Assembly (NCBI GenBank): GCA_016188965.1
Contig: JACPGT010000018.1
Location: forward strand, 1 to 44,441
Direction: 5' to 3'
Length of the DNA: 44,441 nt
From: Microcaldota archaeon
GTDB taxonomy: Archaea; Micrarchaeota; Micrarchaeia; Norongarragalinales; Norongarragalinaceae
Shown here: in pieces, positions 30,733 through 39,217 of the stretch
Numbering within the stretch: position 1 is the first letter of the stretch
Layout: each line of letters opens with the position of its first letter
Notes under the pieces: model-generated
Database searches by the model: none
The model's input: only the letters and a program-made list of their open reading frames with translations
What the model was told of the DNA's origin: nothing
Position numbers and translations under genes: made by a program

Positions 30733-31864
30733 CACGTTGTCCATCCATGCCGGGCAGAAACCCGACCCTGCCACGGGTGCGCTGGCCACGCCAATCTACC
30801 AGACGTCAACCTACGCGCAGGACGCCCCCAACGTCCACAAAGGATACGACTACAGCCGTGCGGCGAATCCCACCCGGCAGGCGTTGGAGGACAATTTGGC
30901 GGCTTTGGAAGGCGTGCCTTTCGGCGTAGCGTTTTCCAGCGGATTGGCGGCCACCAGCGCCATCCTGAACCTGCTGAAATCCGGCGACCACGTGGTGGCG
31001 GCCAACGACATGTACGGCGGCACCTACCGGCTGTTCCGGCAGTTGTACGAGAAGTACGGCATCGGTTTTGACTTTGTTGACGCCACGAAACCCGCGGACA
31101 TTCGGACCGCGATTCGCGCCAACACGAAATTGGTCTGGATCGAGACGCCTTCGAATCCGTTGTTGAAAATCACGGACATCCAGGCTGCGGCCGACGTGGC
31201 GCATGCCGGCGGCGCGCTTCTGGCCGTGGACAGCACGTTGGCTACGCCGTACCTACAGCGGCCTTTCCAATTGGGTGCGGACTTGGTTCTCCATAGTACG
31301 ACGAAGTACCTTAACGGTCATGGCGATGTCATCGGCGGCGCCGTCCTGTTGAAGGATAAGCCGCTTTTTGATCAGCTGAAATTCTGGCAGAAGTCCGTCG
31401 GCTCCGTCCCGTCGCCTCTGGACGCCTATTTGGTCCTGCGGGGTATCAAGACGCTCTCCTTGCGGATGCAAAAGCACTCCCAAAACGCGCAAGCGGTGGC
31501 GGAATTCCTGCAGGCGCATCCGAGCGTCAATGCCGTTCATTATCCGGGCTTGCCGTCGCACCCGCAACACGATTTGGCAAAGCGGCAGATGACGCTTTTC
31601 AGCGGCATGATCGCCGTCGAATTGAGGGCGTCGTTTGAGCAGTCGATGGCGTTTGCCTCCGGCTTGGATCTTTTTGCCTTGGCCGAGGACCTTGGCGGCG
31701 TCCGAAGCTTGGCCTGCCATCCGGCGTCCATGACCCATGCCTCCGTGCCGCGCGAAGAGCGGCTGAAAAACGGCTTTTCGGACGAGCTGATCCGCTTGAG
31801 CGTGGGAATCGAGGATGCGGCGGACTTAATCGAAGATTTAAAGAAAGCCCTGGACAAGGTATAG
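30722..31864 (+). CDS. Cystathionine gamma-lyase/synthase family PLP enzyme
   Basis: A 380-residue fold-type I Cys/Met metabolism enzyme. DTLSIHAGQKPDPATGALAT and PIYQTSTY open the protein, YDYSRAANPTRQALEDNLAA binds PLP from the neighbouring subunit, FSSGLAATSAIL and DMYGGTYRLF follow, and the PLP-binding Lys is in LVLHSTTKYLNGHGDVIGG (near residue 200). SLACHPASMTHASVP is the C-terminal signature. Beside a cystathionine beta-synthase-like gene the likely role is cystathionine to cysteine (reverse transsulfuration), though gamma-synthase activity cannot be excluded. The ATG at 30722 has GAGGTG upstream and overlaps the previous gene. Confidence 0.92.
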   Translation: MRFDTLSIHAGQKPDPATGALATPIYQTSTYAQDAPNVHKGYDYSRAANPTRQALEDNLAALEGVPFGVAFSSGLAATSAILNLLKSGDHVVAANDMYGGTYRLFRQLYEKYGIGFDFVDATKPADIRTAIRANTKLVWIETPSNPLLKITDIQAAADVAHAGGALLAVDSTLATPYLQRPFQLGADLVLHSTTKYLNGHGDVIGGAVLLKDKPLFDQLKFWQKSVGSVPSPLDAYLVLRGIKTLSLRMQKHSQNAQAVAEFLQAHPSVNAVHYPGLPSHPQHDLAKRQMTLFSGMIAVELRASFEQSMAFASGLDLFALAEDLGGVRSLACHPASMTHASVPREERLKNGFSDELIRLSVGIEDAADLIEDLKKALDKV

Positions 31865-31877
31865 TCGGTGACTTTCG

Positions 31878-33305
31878 GTGACGCGTTTTTTCAATACCTT
31901 TACCCGCCGCAAGGAAGAATTCGTGCCCTTGCAGAAAGGCTTTGTCCGACTTTATAGCTGCGGCCCGACAACTTATTTTTACGCTCACATCGGCAACTAC
32001 CGCGCGTACTGTTTTGCTGACTTGCTGCGGCGATATCTGGAGTGGAAGGGTTTCAAGACGCTGCACGTGATGAACATCACGGACGTGGACGACAAGACCA
32101 TTCGTGAATCGAGCAAAGCCGGCAAGAGCCTGAAAGACTACACGGAAGTCTACAACCAGGCGTTCTTCGCCGATTTGCACACGCTCAACATCGTTCCGGC
32201 TCATTACTACCCGAAAGCCACCGAGCACGTCGACGACATGCTGACGATCATCCAGGAACTCATCGCCCACAACAAGGCCTACAAGAGTGAGGACGGTTCG
32301 GTCTACTTCAAGATCGACTCCTTCAAGGACTACGGAAAACTGTCGGGACTCAAGATGGCCGATTTGCAGGCCGGCGCGTCCGGGCGCGTCAAGAAAGACG
32401 AGTACTCCAAGGAAAGCGCGTCGGACTTCGTGCTGTGGAAAGCCTATTCACCGGAAGACGGTGACGTGTTCTGGGAAACGCGCGTGGGAAAGGGAAGGCC
32501 CGGCTGGCACATTGAGTGCAGCGCCATGAGCACGCGCTACCTGGGGTACAGCTTCGACATCCACACCGGCGGCGTTGACCTGATTTTTCCCCATCATGAG
32601 AACGAGATCGCCCAGAGCGAAGGCGCGTCCAAGAAGAAGTTCGTCAACTACTGGCTGCACAACGAGCACTTGCTGGTGGACGGCAAGAAGATGTCCAAGT
32701 CGCTTGGTAATTTTTACACGCTTCGTGATTTGCTTTCCAAAGGGTTCGACCCGCTGGCCGTGCGCTACGCCTTGATCGCCACGCATTACCGCTCGCAACT
32801 CAATTTCACGTTCGATGTGGTGCATGCCGCGGAAAAGACCTTGTCCGGCCTGCAGGACTTTCTTTCGCATTTAAAAGACGATGCCGTCGTTGCTGGAAAA
32901 GAAAAAGACGGCCAAATAGCCGCCGCTTTGGCACGCCAGTTGGAAAAAACCAAGGCTGACTTTACTGCGGCACTGGATGACGATTTGGACGTAGCCAATG
33001 CCCTTGCGTCCGTTTTCGAGTTGCAGCATGCCGTGAACAAGGCGTTGGACGAAAAGGCCGTTTCCAGGGTCCTTGCTACGAAAATCGCGGCTTTCTTTTG
33101 GAACGATTTCAACTCGATTTTTGGCGTGCTGAAAAAGCAAGCCGCCGAAAAAGTGCCGGTTGAAGTCCAAAAGTTGGTGGAAGAACGGGAAGCCGCGAGA
33201 AAGTCGAAAGACTTCAAGAAATCCGATGCCTTGCGCGAACAAATCAAGGCCCTCGGATACGCCGTGGACGACACGGAAAAAGGCGCGCGGGTCAAGAAAG
33301 CCTAG
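31878..33305 (+). CDS. cysS: Cysteinyl-tRNA synthetase
   Basis: A 475-residue class I synthetase charging tRNA-Cys. VRLYSCGPTTYFYAHIGNYR holds the first zinc Cys (28) and the HIGH-type motif (37-40). GWHIECSAMSTRYLG and DLIFPHHENEIAQSEG hold the other zinc ligands, KKMSKSLGNFYTLRDLL is the KMSKS loop (about 270-285), and the anticodon-binding region ends in SKDFKKSDALREQIKALGYA. It starts with GTG 13 nt after the cystathionine enzyme, closing an operon from serine to Cys-tRNA. Its 3' end is 7 nt from the convergent alaS. Confidence 0.95.
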   Translation: MTRFFNTFTRRKEEFVPLQKGFVRLYSCGPTTYFYAHIGNYRAYCFADLLRRYLEWKGFKTLHVMNITDVDDKTIRESSKAGKSLKDYTEVYNQAFFADLHTLNIVPAHYYPKATEHVDDMLTIIQELIAHNKAYKSEDGSVYFKIDSFKDYGKLSGLKMADLQAGASGRVKKDEYSKESASDFVLWKAYSPEDGDVFWETRVGKGRPGWHIECSAMSTRYLGYSFDIHTGGVDLIFPHHENEIAQSEGASKKKFVNYWLHNEHLLVDGKKMSKSLGNFYTLRDLLSKGFDPLAVRYALIATHYRSQLNFTFDVVHAAEKTLSGLQDFLSHLKDDAVVAGKEKDGQIAAALARQLEKTKADFTAALDDDLDVANALASVFELQHAVNKALDEKAVSRVLATKIAAFFWNDFNSIFGVLKKQAAEKVPVEVQKLVEEREAARKSKDFKKSDALREQIKALGYAVDDTEKGARVKKA

Positions 33306-33312
33306 TTTTTTG

Positions 33313-35973
33313 TCACGATTTTTTGCCGCGGGCGAATCTCTTTGTGCCGCCGCCTTTGGCTCCCGCTGCCTTCAAAAGCTCTTTGGCATCCTGGAGCGAG
33401 GCTTCTGTGGTAGCCGCGACGTAGAGGCCGTCGGCCGTCCAGAGCACGCAGTCCATCTTGTGACTGACGTGCGACGCGACCAATTCCAATAGTTTCATGC
33501 TGGTGTAGGGCACTTCCTTGTTGACTTGTGCCGCCTTGCGGTGGACGGCGTCTTCCACAAGCTTGTGGGCGAAGTTCTCGGCCAGCACTTCCTGCGCCTT
33601 TTCCGACTCTTTCTTGGCCGCTTTCCATTCTTCGAAGAGCCGCTTGACGGCCGACGTCAGCTGGTCCGGCGACACGCTCAAGGCGGCGCATGCTTCTTGC
33701 AGCATGTGTTCCTGGCGTTGGACGTGTTCCAGCGCTTTGGGCCCGGCCTTGTAGCGAATGCGCACCACGCTGTCCTGGTTTTGCTCTACGCCCGTAATTT
33801 TCAGGAGTCCGATTTGGTTCGTTTTGGTGCGGTGGATGCCGCCGCAGGCTTCGGCGTCGTAGTCGTCGATGATGACGACGCGGATGCTTTTTCCGATGGC
33901 GCCGCCGCCTTGGTAGAGGCGGAAGCCGTACTTCTGTTCGGCCTCGCCGCGGTCCATCCAGACGACATGCACGCCGCGGGCGTCCTGGATGATCTTGTTG
34001 GCTTGTTTTTCAAGTTCCGCGATGGTGGCCGCGTCGGGTTTTTCGTAGTGCGTGATGTCGACGTGGGCTTCGTCCTCGTCCTTGCGCGAGCCATGCTGCC
34101 AAGCGTGTCCGCCCAGGACCTGCCGGGCGGTGGCAATCATGACGTGCGTGGCGGTGTGGTGCCGCGAGATGCTTTCGCGGCGGTCCCAATCCAGCTGCAA
34201 GAGCACTTTTTGGCCGACTTGGAATCCGGAGGCGTCCTTGACGAAGTGCAACACGGCTCCGCCTTGCTTCTGCACGTCGGGCACTTCGATTCCTTCCATC
34301 ATGCCGTGGTCCGCGCATTGGCCGCCGCCTTCGGGGTAGAACACGGTGCGGTCCGTGATGACGACTTGATGCTCGCGGTCGACGTGGAGGACCGTGGCGT
34401 GCGCCTGCTTGAGTTGCGCATCGTCATAGTAAAGCAGTTGGGTGGCCGGCAGGCCGGCGGGCAGCTCGATTTTCTTCTTGGTGGCGTCAGCTTGCGAGTC
34501 TTCCGCCGAGTTGTCTTTGGACATGACGTGCCGCTCGGTGAGCTTCTGGTAGAAGTCGGTGGGGATTTCCAGCGGCTGGGCGGATGCCTTTTCCAAAAGT
34601 TCGGGGGTGATGCCGTGGCTTTCGTACAGCGTCATGAGCTTCGCCGTGGTGATGGGCGCGCGCTCGGCCACGACTTGCCGCGCCAAGCCCGTGGCTTTTT
34701 CCATGGACGAGGCGTACTTGCGCTTTTCGACGGAGACGACTTCGAACACGTCGGCCAGGTTCTCGTACAATTCGGGGAACAGCGGCTTGAGGTCTTCGGC
34801 GTGCAGCTGCATGACTTGTTCCAATTCGACGTTGAAGTGGTATTCCTTGAGGAACGACAGCGAGCGGCGCAAAAGGACGCGGAGGTTGTAGCCGCCGGCG
34901 GCGTTGGACGGCAGCGCGCCGTCGGAAAGCGCGAAAAGCAGGGAGCGGGAGTGGTCGGCGACGGCGTACATGGCCTGCATGGGCGCGATGGTCTTTTCCA
35001 ATTCGGCCATGGTCAGGCCGAGACTGTGGGCGATCTTCTGTTTTTCCTGCTTGAGGTTGACTACGCTTTCCACGTCCAGGCCTGACGAGATTTTGGCGTA
35101 GCGGTCCAGCAGGTGCTGGTCCACGTGCAGGCCGGATTGGTGCTTCAAAAAGGCCAAGGGTTTTGCAAACACGGCGTCGTAGGCCGTGGGCGTGCCGTTG
35201 TAGTACCAGAGGAGGCGTTCGAATCCCCACCCGACGTCGATGACTTTCGTGTCCAGTTCCTCAAAGCCTCCGGATGCGGAGGCTCGGTAGTGCATGAACA
35301 CGCTGTTGACCAATTCCAAGCCGTGGGCGAACGATTCCATCGACGGGCCGAATGCCGAGAAGTCCGGCATGTTCCAGAGGTCCTCGCCGTAGATCAAGTC
35401 GGCTTTGGGAACGCCCAGCACGCCGGTGAGAAAATCATAGTTGTAGCGCAGGCATTCTTCCTTCCAGTACCCTTCCTTGGGCGCGTTGAAGGCATGCTGG
35501 CCGGCCATCATGAAACAGGAGAAGTGCCGGCCGGTCACGCCGATGTTGGCGATGTCGGGAAAACGCAGGCACATCTGCGGCACCAAAAGCGGATTGGCCG
35601 GGTATTCGAAGACGACTTTGCCTTGTTCGAGGCGTTGGAAGTCGACGATGGAGGCGATGGTGAACGGCAAGTCGTCGCGCCAGCGCGAGAGGACCGGGTA
35701 GCGGGGCACGATGGTGTGTCCGCGTTTGCGCCAGAAGTCCTCGAACTTCTTCCAGAAGCCGACGTACGTCTCGGTGCGCGGCTTTGAGCGGAAGAACGCG
35801 TACGGGCGGTGGGCCGAGTCGCCGCAGTCCGGCTGTTCCGTCTGCGACCAGTACCCCTTGCCGCACAGCGGACAGACGTGCCGCGTGAAGCCTTCCTCGA
35901 TAAAGAGGGGGACTTGGTAGTACGTCTTGTACTCGGAGGCGAACTGCTGCTGGAGGCTCTTCTTGGAAAGCAT
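33313..35973 (-). CDS. alaS: Alanyl-tRNA synthetase, archaeal type
   Basis: An 886-residue class II synthetase that charges tRNA-Ala and clears Ser and Gly. The archaeal N-terminal zinc element is HVCPLCGKGYWSQTEQPDCG (about 31-50). The catalytic core has RWRDDLPFTIASIVDFQ and NIGVTGRHFSCFMMAGQHAF. The editing domain shows HHTATHVMIATARQVLG and CGGIHRTKTNQIG (metal ligands His/His and Cys/His). The C-terminal DHHA1-like domain ends KELLKAAGAKGGGTKRFARG. A full-length antisense open frame on the plus strand is a codon-bias shadow. It is convergent with cysS. Confidence 0.96.
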   Translation of the reverse strand: MLSKKSLQQQFASEYKTYYQVPLFIEEGFTRHVCPLCGKGYWSQTEQPDCGDSAHRPYAFFRSKPRTETYVGFWKKFEDFWRKRGHTIVPRYPVLSRWRDDLPFTIASIVDFQRLEQGKVVFEYPANPLLVPQMCLRFPDIANIGVTGRHFSCFMMAGQHAFNAPKEGYWKEECLRYNYDFLTGVLGVPKADLIYGEDLWNMPDFSAFGPSMESFAHGLELVNSVFMHYRASASGGFEELDTKVIDVGWGFERLLWYYNGTPTAYDAVFAKPLAFLKHQSGLHVDQHLLDRYAKISSGLDVESVVNLKQEKQKIAHSLGLTMAELEKTIAPMQAMYAVADHSRSLLFALSDGALPSNAAGGYNLRVLLRRSLSFLKEYHFNVELEQVMQLHAEDLKPLFPELYENLADVFEVVSVEKRKYASSMEKATGLARQVVAERAPITTAKLMTLYESHGITPELLEKASAQPLEIPTDFYQKLTERHVMSKDNSAEDSQADATKKKIELPAGLPATQLLYYDDAQLKQAHATVLHVDREHQVVITDRTVFYPEGGGQCADHGMMEGIEVPDVQKQGGAVLHFVKDASGFQVGQKVLLQLDWDRRESISRHHTATHVMIATARQVLGGHAWQHGSRKDEDEAHVDITHYEKPDAATIAELEKQANKIIQDARGVHVVWMDRGEAEQKYGFRLYQGGGAIGKSIRVVIIDDYDAEACGGIHRTKTNQIGLLKITGVEQNQDSVVRIRYKAGPKALEHVQRQEHMLQEACAALSVSPDQLTSAVKRLFEEWKAAKKESEKAQEVLAENFAHKLVEDAVHRKAAQVNKEVPYTSMKLLELVASHVSHKMDCVLWTADGLYVAATTEASLQDAKELLKAAGAKGGGTKRFARGKKS

Positions 35974-36048
35974 GAGAAACCAAATGCGTTTTGCGTGCCG
36001 CGGGTTTTAATGCGCTTTGGTCTGAAGGCAACGTTGCGTTCCGACGTG

Positions 36049-36906
36049 TTAAGGCTCCGGCGTGAGCATGACTAGCGTCAGGTCGCCGTTTCTGGCCTCC
36101 CCGGTCTGGCTTCGGTATCCTTCCTTGGACACGAATACCGCGATGGGGCTGTAGCCGTTGTCTTCCAGGCTGACTTCGCCGCGCTCATCCGTCTGTCCCG
36201 TTTGCTGGGTCTGCGTGCTGGTGAAGAACGTCACGTCTGCCGACGCCAACGGTGAGCCGTCCGAATCGATGACCCTGACCGTGTACGTGTCCGATTGGCC
36301 GCCGTAGCCGTAATTGGACTCGCCGGCGTACAGGAGCATCTCGTACTCGGTTCCCGGCACTCCGTACGTGTCGATTTGTCCCAGCGAGGGCCCGGGAACA
36401 TCCTTGGGTGGCTTTTCGTAGATGTTGTAGTACGAGCCGCGGTTCACGCTCAAGCGCGTCTTTCCTTCGGCATCCGTAGTAAGGATATTGGTTTGTGGGG
36501 TCTGGTCGCTTCGATAGCTTGCATCCGCCGCGTAGAGTTTGGCGCCTGCAATGGGCTGTTCGGTCGTACCGTTCAGATACGTTATGGACACGGTAATCGG
36601 TAGCGTGCTTTGCCAGGCCTTGTAACCGGCGAACACCAGCACCAAAAGCGCCACCAGGATGAATGCGGCGTTGAGCGCGTGGTTGGGCTTCTTGTTGGCT
36701 TTCTTGTATGCCGCGTGGTCTTCCTTGGCCTGCAGAAGCGCGAAGGCGCCGAAGGCGAACGCCGCCAAAATCAAAAACGTTTGGACTGCTAGGTACTGTG
36801 GGTCCATGGCGCCGCCGGTGAGTGCTGAAAACGCCCACAACGATGCGCCGCCGATGGCGCCCAGTCCGAGGATGGCTAAAAGCAAGGCCCGCAAGAAGAG
36901 TTTCAT
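36049..36906 (-). CDS. Membrane protein with carboxypeptidase-regulatory-like domain
   Basis: A 285-residue envelope protein with three membrane helices (about 3-25, 37-57 and 80-98). An extracellular part contains two beta-sandwich segments typical of CarboxypepD_reg or Ig-like folds: PIAGAKLYAADASY with TTDAEGKTRLSVNRGSYY, and VIDSDGSPLASADVTFF with TDERGEVSLEDNGYSPI. It may tether to surface polymers, like the similar N-terminal domain of the 1089-residue protein. The ATG at 36906 has a TATA box (36930-36935) 26-27 nt upstream. It ends 75 nt before alaS, which may be co-transcribed. Confidence 0.75.
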   Translation of the reverse strand: MKLFLRALLLAILGLGAIGGASLWAFSALTGGAMDPQYLAVQTFLILAAFAFGAFALLQAKEDHAAYKKANKKPNHALNAAFILVALLVLVFAGYKAWQSTLPITVSITYLNGTTEQPIAGAKLYAADASYRSDQTPQTNILTTDAEGKTRLSVNRGSYYNIYEKPPKDVPGPSLGQIDTYGVPGTEYEMLLYAGESNYGYGGQSDTYTVRVIDSDGSPLASADVTFFTSTQTQQTGQTDERGEVSLEDNGYSPIAVFVSKEGYRSQTGEARNGDLTLVMLTPEP

Positions 36907-36929
36907 GCAAGGCGTACGCCCCACGCCAA

Positions 36930-36935
36930 TTTAAA
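36930..36935 (-). promoter_or_regulatory. TATA box of the 285-residue membrane protein gene
   Basis: A palindromic TTTAAA is centred 26-27 nt before the ATG at 36906. Confidence 0.5.
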
Positions 36936-36971
36936 GGTCGCGCCCCCACCGCCCGTTTTCGCTCAAATGCC

Positions 36972-36979
36972 TTTTTATT
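36972..36979 (+). promoter_or_regulatory. TATA box of the AMP phosphorylase gene
   Basis: TTTTTATT is centred 27 nt before the ATG at 37003. Confidence 0.55.
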
Positions 36980-37002
36980 CCCGCTTTGGTTAAAGCCCCT
37001 TC

Positions 37003-38514
37003 ATGGGTTTAAGTTTCAAGGCCATCGTTTTTGACATTGAGCAGGGCCAGAACGAAGTGGTCCTCAATGAGACGCAGGCCGCTTCGTTGGACTTAGGCCT
37101 GCACGACCGCATCGAGCTTGCGTTCAAGAAGAAGAAAGCCGTGGCCATCGTGGATTACAGCCACAAGGCCGTGCCTAAAGGACACTTAGGCGTATTCTGG
37201 GAAGTGGCCCTGGCGTTGGGCGTCAAGACGGGCGACTGTGTCGAGGTTAAACCCGCCCCGCGGCCCGCGTCGCTGGATGCCGTCCGCCGCAAGCTGGATG
37301 GGAAAGCCCTGGACCGGAAAGAAATCCAATCCATCATTTCAGACTTGATGGCGCAGCGCCTCTCCACGGCGGAACTGGCCGCCTTCATCGCCGGCGTGCA
37401 CACGCGCGGACTGAACGTGGATGAGACCATCGCGCTGACGGACGCCATCGTGGCATCCGGTGAGCGGCTCAAGTTTTCCAAGGACGGGCCCATCCTGTCC
37501 GAACACAGCATCGGTGGCGTAGCGGCGGACCGCACGTCGATGATTTTCGTGCCCATCATGGCGTCGATGGGTTTCCGCGTGCCCAAGACGTGCAGCCGGG
37601 CCATTTCTTCGGCCGCCGGTACGGCCGATGTGATGGAGTTGTTCTGTCCCGTCAACTTGCCGGCGGACAAGATGAAGCGCGTGGTGGACAAAGTCGGCGG
37701 TTGCCTGGTGTGGGGCGGCGCGGTGAATATGGCCGCGGCGGATGACAAGCTCATCCAAATCCGCCACCCGTTGCATTTGGACCCCAAGCCCTTGCTTTTG
37801 TCCTCCATCCTGGCTAAGAAGAAGGCCGAAGGCGCGCAGTTCGTGCTCTTGGACATCCCTACTGGCCTCGGCGTCAAGATTGCCGACGTGGAAGAAGCGC
37901 GTTTGTTGGCCAAGGACTTCATCGCGCTGGGCTTGCATTTGGGCCTGACCGTGGACGTGTCCATCACCGACGGCTCCGAGCCGCTCATGCCCGTCGTCGG
38001 CCCCGTCCTGGAGGCGCGTGCAGTTTTGGAGACGTTGCAGGGCCGGGGCCCCAAGAGCCTGGTGGAAAAGGCCTGCCGCTTGGCCGGTATCTCGCTTTCG
38101 ATGGTGCGCAAAGTCAGCCATGAGGAAGGATATCGCCTGGCCAAGCAACGCATGGATGGCGGACACGCTTTGAAGAAGTTTTTCGAGATTGTCGAGGCGC
38201 AAGGCGGCAATTCGGACGTCAAGACGGATGACTTGGTGCCCGGTGAATACCACTATACGCTGGAAGCCAAGGAAGGGGGTCGCATCCGGCACGTGGACAA
38301 CCGCCGCATCTCGCGCGTGGTGCGGGCGTTGGGGGCGCCTGAAGATCACAAGGCCGGCATGAAATTGCACGCGCTTAAAGGCGACCACGTCGAAAAAGGA
38401 CAGCCCTTATTGGACTTGTACGCGACGAGTAAGGATAAGCTTTCCTTCGGTATCGAGCAGCTCAAGACGGCCCAGCCGGTCGAGATTGAGAAGATTGTGC
38501 TGGACGTGGTGTGA
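37003..38514 (+). CDS. deoA: AMP phosphorylase (archaeal thymidine-phosphorylase family)
   Basis: A 503-residue homologue of archaeal AMP phosphorylase, which turns AMP and phosphate into adenine and ribose-1,5-bisphosphate, feeding the R15P isomerase and form III RuBisCO route. The archaeal N-terminal extension (about 1-85) is present. The phosphorylase core has AAFIAGVHTRGLNVDETIAL, KTCSRAISSAAGTADVMEL and GGCLVWGGAVNMAAADDKL. In the phosphate-site motif, normally DKHSIGGVPGN, this protein has SEHSIGGVAADR, so the Lys is replaced by Glu167. Activity may therefore be changed. TATA spacing makes ATG 37003 leaderless. Confidence 0.88.
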   Translation: MGLSFKAIVFDIEQGQNEVVLNETQAASLDLGLHDRIELAFKKKKAVAIVDYSHKAVPKGHLGVFWEVALALGVKTGDCVEVKPAPRPASLDAVRRKLDGKALDRKEIQSIISDLMAQRLSTAELAAFIAGVHTRGLNVDETIALTDAIVASGERLKFSKDGPILSEHSIGGVAADRTSMIFVPIMASMGFRVPKTCSRAISSAAGTADVMELFCPVNLPADKMKRVVDKVGGCLVWGGAVNMAAADDKLIQIRHPLHLDPKPLLLSSILAKKKAEGAQFVLLDIPTGLGVKIADVEEARLLAKDFIALGLHLGLTVDVSITDGSEPLMPVVGPVLEARAVLETLQGRGPKSLVEKACRLAGISLSMVRKVSHEEGYRLAKQRMDGGHALKKFFEIVEAQGGNSDVKTDDLVPGEYHYTLEAKEGGRIRHVDNRRISRVVRALGAPEDHKAGMKLHALKGDHVEKGQPLLDLYATSKDKLSFGIEQLKTAQPVEIEKIVLDVV

Positions 38515-38531
38515 CCTTTCGTCCGTACGCG

Positions 38532-38915
38532 TCATGTTTGCTCGACGAATAGCACGTTTTCTTTGCCTTTGAAGTGGGGGTCGCCCGTCAACACTTGTTT
38601 TTCCTTTGAGGCGTATGCGTAAACCAACGCATCCGCGTAGTGGAGTTTTTCCTTCAAAACGATCGAGCCGATGGCTTTAGCATGGGCTGCTTCAAGCGGC
38701 AGAATCAGGCTTTTTCCGGAAATCGTTTCCATCACTTGGTTGCGCACGTTTTCTGGGATTCCTCGGCGTGCCAAGACCATGCTGATTTCAGCCAGGACGC
38801 TGGCCGGTGTCTCCAGGACGTTTTCTTCAATCCATTTTCGAAATCGTTCTTCGGAGTCAAAATAGCCCATCCAAGCGTGGGTGTCAACGATAAAGCGCTT
38901 CACGGTCGCGTTCAT
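38532..38915 (-). CDS. vapC: PIN-domain toxin VapC
   Basis: A 127-residue PIN-domain ribonuclease. Acidic residues expected at the active site: Asp11 in FIVDTHAWMGYF, Glu in SVLAEISMVLAR near residue 43, Asp in HYADALVYAYA near 94, and Asp in VLTGDPHFKG near 112. HYADALVYAYASKEKQVLTG resembles HFADALIYAFVDKDHVIVTG of the pair at 19775-20343, so the two toxins belong to one subfamily. ATG 38915 overlaps the antitoxin gene by 32 nt; a GTG at 38903 would reduce the overlap to 20 nt. Confidence 0.9.
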   Translation of the reverse strand: MNATVKRFIVDTHAWMGYFDSEERFRKWIEENVLETPASVLAEISMVLARRGIPENVRNQVMETISGKSLILPLEAAHAKAIGSIVLKEKLHYADALVYAYASKEKQVLTGDPHFKGKENVLFVEQT

Positions 38916-39123
38916 CTTCTTCCCTTAGTTTTTTTAGTTCTAGACGCAACGCTTTGCCGTGGCCTTTGAGGAGGCCGAATCCGCTTGGGGCCATTTTGCG
39001 TTCCTGATCCATTTGTTTTTTCAGCAGCGTGCTGATGCCTTTGGATAGGTTTCCTCCAAACATCTGCCGGATGTATGCGGCCATGTGTTCGTCCAAGACT
39101 ATGGTTGCTCTCACCTTCGCCAT
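38884..39123 (-). CDS. vapB: VapB-like antitoxin
   Basis: A 79-residue protein with the start pattern KVRATIVLDEHMAAYIRQMF, a ribbon-helix-helix domain similar to KVRMTLMLDE in the other pair, and a helical charged tail (LRLELKKLREEDERDREALY). It overlaps the PIN toxin gene, as usual for VapBC. AGGAG directly precedes the ATG. TTAAAAT at about 39158-39164 is a likely TATA box. TATGAAGTATGA near the start might be its operator. Confidence 0.75.
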   Translation of the reverse strand: MAKVRATIVLDEHMAAYIRQMFGGNLSKGISTLLKKQMDQERKMAPSGFGLLKGHGKALRLELKKLREEDERDREALYR

Positions 39124-39217
39124 CTCCTGCCTTCCTCATACTTCATATGTAGGAGCTATTTTAAGTGGTTTGGCAGTTGCTGGCCGGTGAATTGTTTCAA
39201 GGTTGAGCGAATGGTCT

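Noticed and set aside
33526-35085. 519-codon open frame on the plus strand opposite alaS
   Set aside because: Fully antisense to a clear AlaRS; Val/Phe/Arg/His-rich sequence is what the reverse of GC-biased codons gives. No promoter or ribosome site.
37155-38388. Two long antisense frames (about 350 codons each) opposite AMP phosphorylase
   Set aside because: Shadows of strong codon bias in the real gene; no family resemblance.
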